A stretch of 16,383 nucleotides of DNA. Source: CAYOBW01 sp964402115. GTDB lineage: Bacteria > Verrucomicrobiota > Kiritimatiellia > UBA8416 > CAYOBW01. The notes under the pieces were generated by a model. The model saw only the letters and a list, made by a program, of their open reading frames with translations. It was not told the origin of the DNA and did no database searches. The first letter of the stretch is position 1; each line of letters begins with the position of its first letter. A program made the position numbers and the translations under genes. The DNA is taken from assembly GCA_964402115.1 (NCBI GenBank), contig CAYOBW010000153.1, forward strand, positions 1 through 16,383. The letters run 5' to 3'. Positions 13,995-16,383 of the stretch are shown here, one piece after another.

Positions 13995-16295
13995 ATGCAG
14001 ACAACGCTCACGATTCTCGCCTGCGGCCTGTTTGCGCACGCCTTGTGCGCGCAAAGCCTGACGCTGGCGACCCGCGGCCAGCCCGCCGGCTACACGCTCG
14101 TGCGCCCGGCTAACGCTTCGCCGTCCCAGCTTTACGCGGCTGACGAGTTCGTGAAGTTCACGGCGCAGCTGACGGGCGTGCAGCTGCCCGTCGTCACGGA
14201 CGAAGCGCCGCTGCCGGCGCGCGCGATCCTCCTCGGCGACACCCGCCACACCGCCGCGCTGCTCGGCGCGCCGGCCGATCTGGCGGCGCTGGGCGAGGAC
14301 GGCTTCCGCCTGAAGACCGCTCCGCCGCACCTGCTGATCCTCGGCGGCCCCGCGCGCGGCACGCTCTACGGCGTCTACGAAATCCTCGGGCGCTGCGGCG
14401 GGTGCCGCTGGTACACCTCGTGGCACAGCGTTATCCCGCGGCGCGACACCTTCGCCGTCCCCGCCCTCGACGAGGCGCGCAAACCCGCCTTCGCCATGCG
14501 CGAGCCGTTCTGGTTCGATATGTTCGACGGCGACCTCGCCGCCCGCAACGCCTGCAACGGAAACGCCCTGCGGCTGACGGAGAAGCACGGCGGCAAGATC
14601 CGCTTCGGCGGCGACGCGTTCGTGCACACGTTCGACGGCCTCTGCCCGTCCGCGGAGTTCTTCGCCGCCCACCCGGAGTACTTCAGCGAAATCGACGGCA
14701 AGCGCGTCAAGGAACAAACGCAGCTCTGCCTGACCAACCCGGACGTACTGAAGATCGTCACCGCGCGCGTGCTCGAACGCATCCGCAAGGATCCGACCGC
14801 CAAGCTCTTCAGCGTCAGCCAGAACGACTGGCACGGCTTTTGCACCTGCCCCGGCTGCAAGTCCGTGGACGACCGCGAGGAGTCGCACGCAGGCACGCTG
14901 ATCGCTTTCGTGAACCGGGTCGCCGAGGCCGTCGAGAAGGAGTTCCCGAACGTCTGGATCGAGACCCTCGCCTACCAGTACACGCGCAAGCCGCCGAAGA
15001 CCGTGCGGCCGCGGCCGAACGTGGTGCCCCGCCTCTGCACCATCGAGTGCGACTTCTCGCAAGCGCTCGACCGGAGCGCGTTCGAGCAGAACAAGCGGTT
15101 CGTGGAGGATATCCGCGGCTGGAGCGCGATGACCGACAAGCTCTACGTGTGGGACTACACCACCAATTTCCGCACCTACATCGGCCCCTTCCCGAACGTG
15201 CTGGCGCTGCAGGGCAACGTGAAGTTCTTCCGCGACAACCGCGTGGTGGGCCTGTTCGAGCAGGGCGCGTACCAGGGCCGCCACGGCGACTTCGCCGAGC
15301 TCAAGGCCTGGCTGCTCGCCAAGTGGCTGTGGGACCCCGACCTGCCGGCCGAGCCGCTGCTCAAGGACTTTTTCGAGGGCTATTACGGCGCGGCCGCGCC
15401 CCTCGTGCGCCAGTACTTCGACGGGCTGCACGGCTTCCACGCGGACACGGCGGCCCAGCCGCTGCGCATCTTCGACGACGTCAGCAAGCCGGACATTCCC
15501 GACAGCTTCTTCGTGCAGGCCGCCGCGCTGTGGCGCCAGGCCGAAGAGGCGGTCAAGGACTCGCCCGCCCACCTCTACAACGTGCGCATGGGCGCGGTGC
15601 CCGTGCTCTTCGTGCGCCTGGAGCGGCTGCAGCCTCCCGGCGAGATTACGGTTTGGGCGGCGAAGGAGCCGCAGCGCCATGCGGTGCCGGCGGAGTGCCG
15701 CGCCCTGGCCGCCGAATTGCTGGCGCGTCTCGCCGAGGCCGCGAACATCCGGATCTCCGAGAGCGCCGAGCACCACGAACAGGTGATCGCCCGCCTCAAG
15801 GCGCTCGCCAACCCGCCGCCCCTGCCCCCCGCCCAAACTCGCGCGACGGTCGAGGATACCGCGCTCTCGCTCCGGCAGCGCGGCACGTGGGGCGACACCG
15901 TGGCCGACCCGCTGGCCGAGGACGGCTCGGCCATGAAACTCTTCAACACCCACTACGAGTGGTGCACGACGCTGCCCTTCAGCCGCGTCGCCTGCGACGC
16001 CGGCGCGACGTACCGCATCCGCATGCGCGTGCGGGTCGAGAAGGAGCCCGGCAGGGACGGCGAGGCGTTCTGGGCCGGGGTCTACGACAGCAAGAACAAG
16101 CAGGGGTACGGCGGCGTCGAGCGCAAGGTGTCCACCGTTCAGGACGGGTACGCGTGGTACGACGTGGCTGAGTGGGTGCCCGAGCGCGACCACTACTTCT
16201 GGATCGGCCCCGGGCGCTTCGACAAGGCAGGCGGAGCAACCTCGGCCATCAAGGCGCTTTACATCGACCGGCTGACGCTCGAGCGGCTGGAGTAG
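13995..16295 (+). CDS. Secreted DUF4838 domain protein, probable carbohydrate-active enzyme
   Basis: The 766-aa product has a signal peptide (MQTTLTILACGLFAHALCA). Residues about 30-145 resemble the N-terminal domain of GH67 alpha-glucuronidases ('LYAADEFVKFTAQLTG', 'ILLGDT', 'GTLYGVYEILGRCGGCRWYT'). The DUF4838 domain follows, about 205-480, with 'QTQLCLTNPDVLKIV' (241-255), 'SVSQNDWHGFCTCPGC' (273-288) and a barrel-like segment with 'TIECDFS'. The C-terminal 150 residues are beta-rich and probably bind carbohydrate. The Cys pattern C283/C285/C288 is conserved in the family and may bind metal or form disulfides. DUF4838 proteins sit in polysaccharide-degradation loci and have a glycosidase-like fold; a specific reaction is not established to my knowledge. 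ATG 13995 is chosen for the signal peptide; upstream in-frame codons read as low-complexity. It diverges from the GH2 gene, suggesting joint use on one glycan. Confidence 0.9.
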   Translation: MQTTLTILACGLFAHALCAQSLTLATRGQPAGYTLVRPANASPSQLYAADEFVKFTAQLTGVQLPVVTDEAPLPARAILLGDTRHTAALLGAPADLAALGEDGFRLKTAPPHLLILGGPARGTLYGVYEILGRCGGCRWYTSWHSVIPRRDTFAVPALDEARKPAFAMREPFWFDMFDGDLAARNACNGNALRLTEKHGGKIRFGGDAFVHTFDGLCPSAEFFAAHPEYFSEIDGKRVKEQTQLCLTNPDVLKIVTARVLERIRKDPTAKLFSVSQNDWHGFCTCPGCKSVDDREESHAGTLIAFVNRVAEAVEKEFPNVWIETLAYQYTRKPPKTVRPRPNVVPRLCTIECDFSQALDRSAFEQNKRFVEDIRGWSAMTDKLYVWDYTTNFRTYIGPFPNVLALQGNVKFFRDNRVVGLFEQGAYQGRHGDFAELKAWLLAKWLWDPDLPAEPLLKDFFEGYYGAAAPLVRQYFDGLHGFHADTAAQPLRIFDDVSKPDIPDSFFVQAAALWRQAEEAVKDSPAHLYNVRMGAVPVLFVRLERLQPPGEITVWAAKEPQRHAVPAECRALAAELLARLAEAANIRISESAEHHEQVIARLKALANPPPLPPAQTRATVEDTALSLRQRGTWGDTVADPLAEDGSAMKLFNTHYEWCTTLPFSRVACDAGATYRIRMRVRVEKEPGRDGEAFWAGVYDSKNKQGYGGVERKVSTVQDGYAWYDVAEWVPERDHYFWIGPGRFDKAGGATSAIKALYIDRLTLERLE

Positions 16296-16383
16296 AGCGC
16301 ACGCGGCAGATCGTCGGGCCGGCGGTGCCCGGGTGCACGCACGCTCTTGTATGGCACCGAGAGCCCACCCGTCGCTGCGCAGG

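Noticed and set aside
10688..14113. 1141-codon plus-strand frame antisense to the GH2 gene
   Set aside because: Compositional shadow: Arg/Gly/Ala/Val-rich with no domain, whereas the minus strand shows GH2 catalytic motifs throughout.
13965..16193. 742-codon minus-strand frame antisense to the DUF4838 gene
   Set aside because: No family features; the plus strand carries conserved DUF4838 motifs and a signal peptide.
16323..16359. Inverted pair CGGTGCC / GGCACCG after the DUF4838 gene as a terminator
   Set aside because: The 7-bp arms are 23 nt apart, no T-run follows, and the window ends shortly after; too weak to call.
1..16383. CRISPR array, tRNA, rRNA, insertion sequence or phage genes
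   Set aside because: No spaced direct-repeat array, cloverleaf, transposase, integrase or phage structural motif was seen on either strand.

Overview
The window is high-GC bacterial DNA with 11 supported protein genes and no RNA genes. The gene mix points to the PVC group (Verrucomicrobiota, Kiritimatiellota, Lentisphaerota or Planctomycetota). The pointers are two Tat-exported Gfo/Idh/MocA oxidoreductases, a DUF6807 (PmoA-like) protein, a secreted HEAT-repeat protein ending in an 'LGSDDGVKAWLNG' jelly-roll, a large secreted GH2 enzyme and a secreted DUF4838 protein. No marker gene is present, so the phylum is an inference.

Layout. Positions 1-256 hold no gene I can support, but do hold a palindromic REP-like element (37-130). 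At 257-601 (-) lies a small, lower-GC membrane protein of unknown function. From 7183 down to 890 runs a tight minus-strand operon: DUF6807 protein, Tat-type Gfo/Idh/MocA oxidoreductase, a second Tat-type Gfo/Idh/MocA oxidoreductase, then the HEAT/jelly-roll protein. Gaps are 16, 25 and 25 bp, and all four products look exported. This resembles a periplasmic carbohydrate-oxidation module, substrate unknown.

Across a 237-bp divergent spacer containing a strong nested inverted repeat, the plus strand carries an alpha/beta hydrolase, then msrA, then a DtxR/MntR-type metalloregulator translationally coupled (ATGA) to a zinc-type metal-binding lipid-free substrate-binding protein. A good sigma70-like promoter for msrA overlaps the stop codon of the hydrolase gene. 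No ABC permease or ATPase for the metal-binding protein is present.

The last third is a carbohydrate pair: a 1081-aa GH2 glycosidase (-), convergent with the metal-binding protein gene, and a DUF4838 protein (+). These two diverge from a 193-bp spacer that carries four 7-bp tandem repeats, a perfect 7-6-7 inverted repeat and a short direct repeat, so joint regulation is plausible.

I did not find a clearly new defence or mobile system. The most unusual items are the two-oxidoreductase/DUF6807/HEAT operon, the mixed metal site of the DtxR-like regulator next to an orphan zinc-type binding protein, the possible dual start of MsrA, and the repeat elements.
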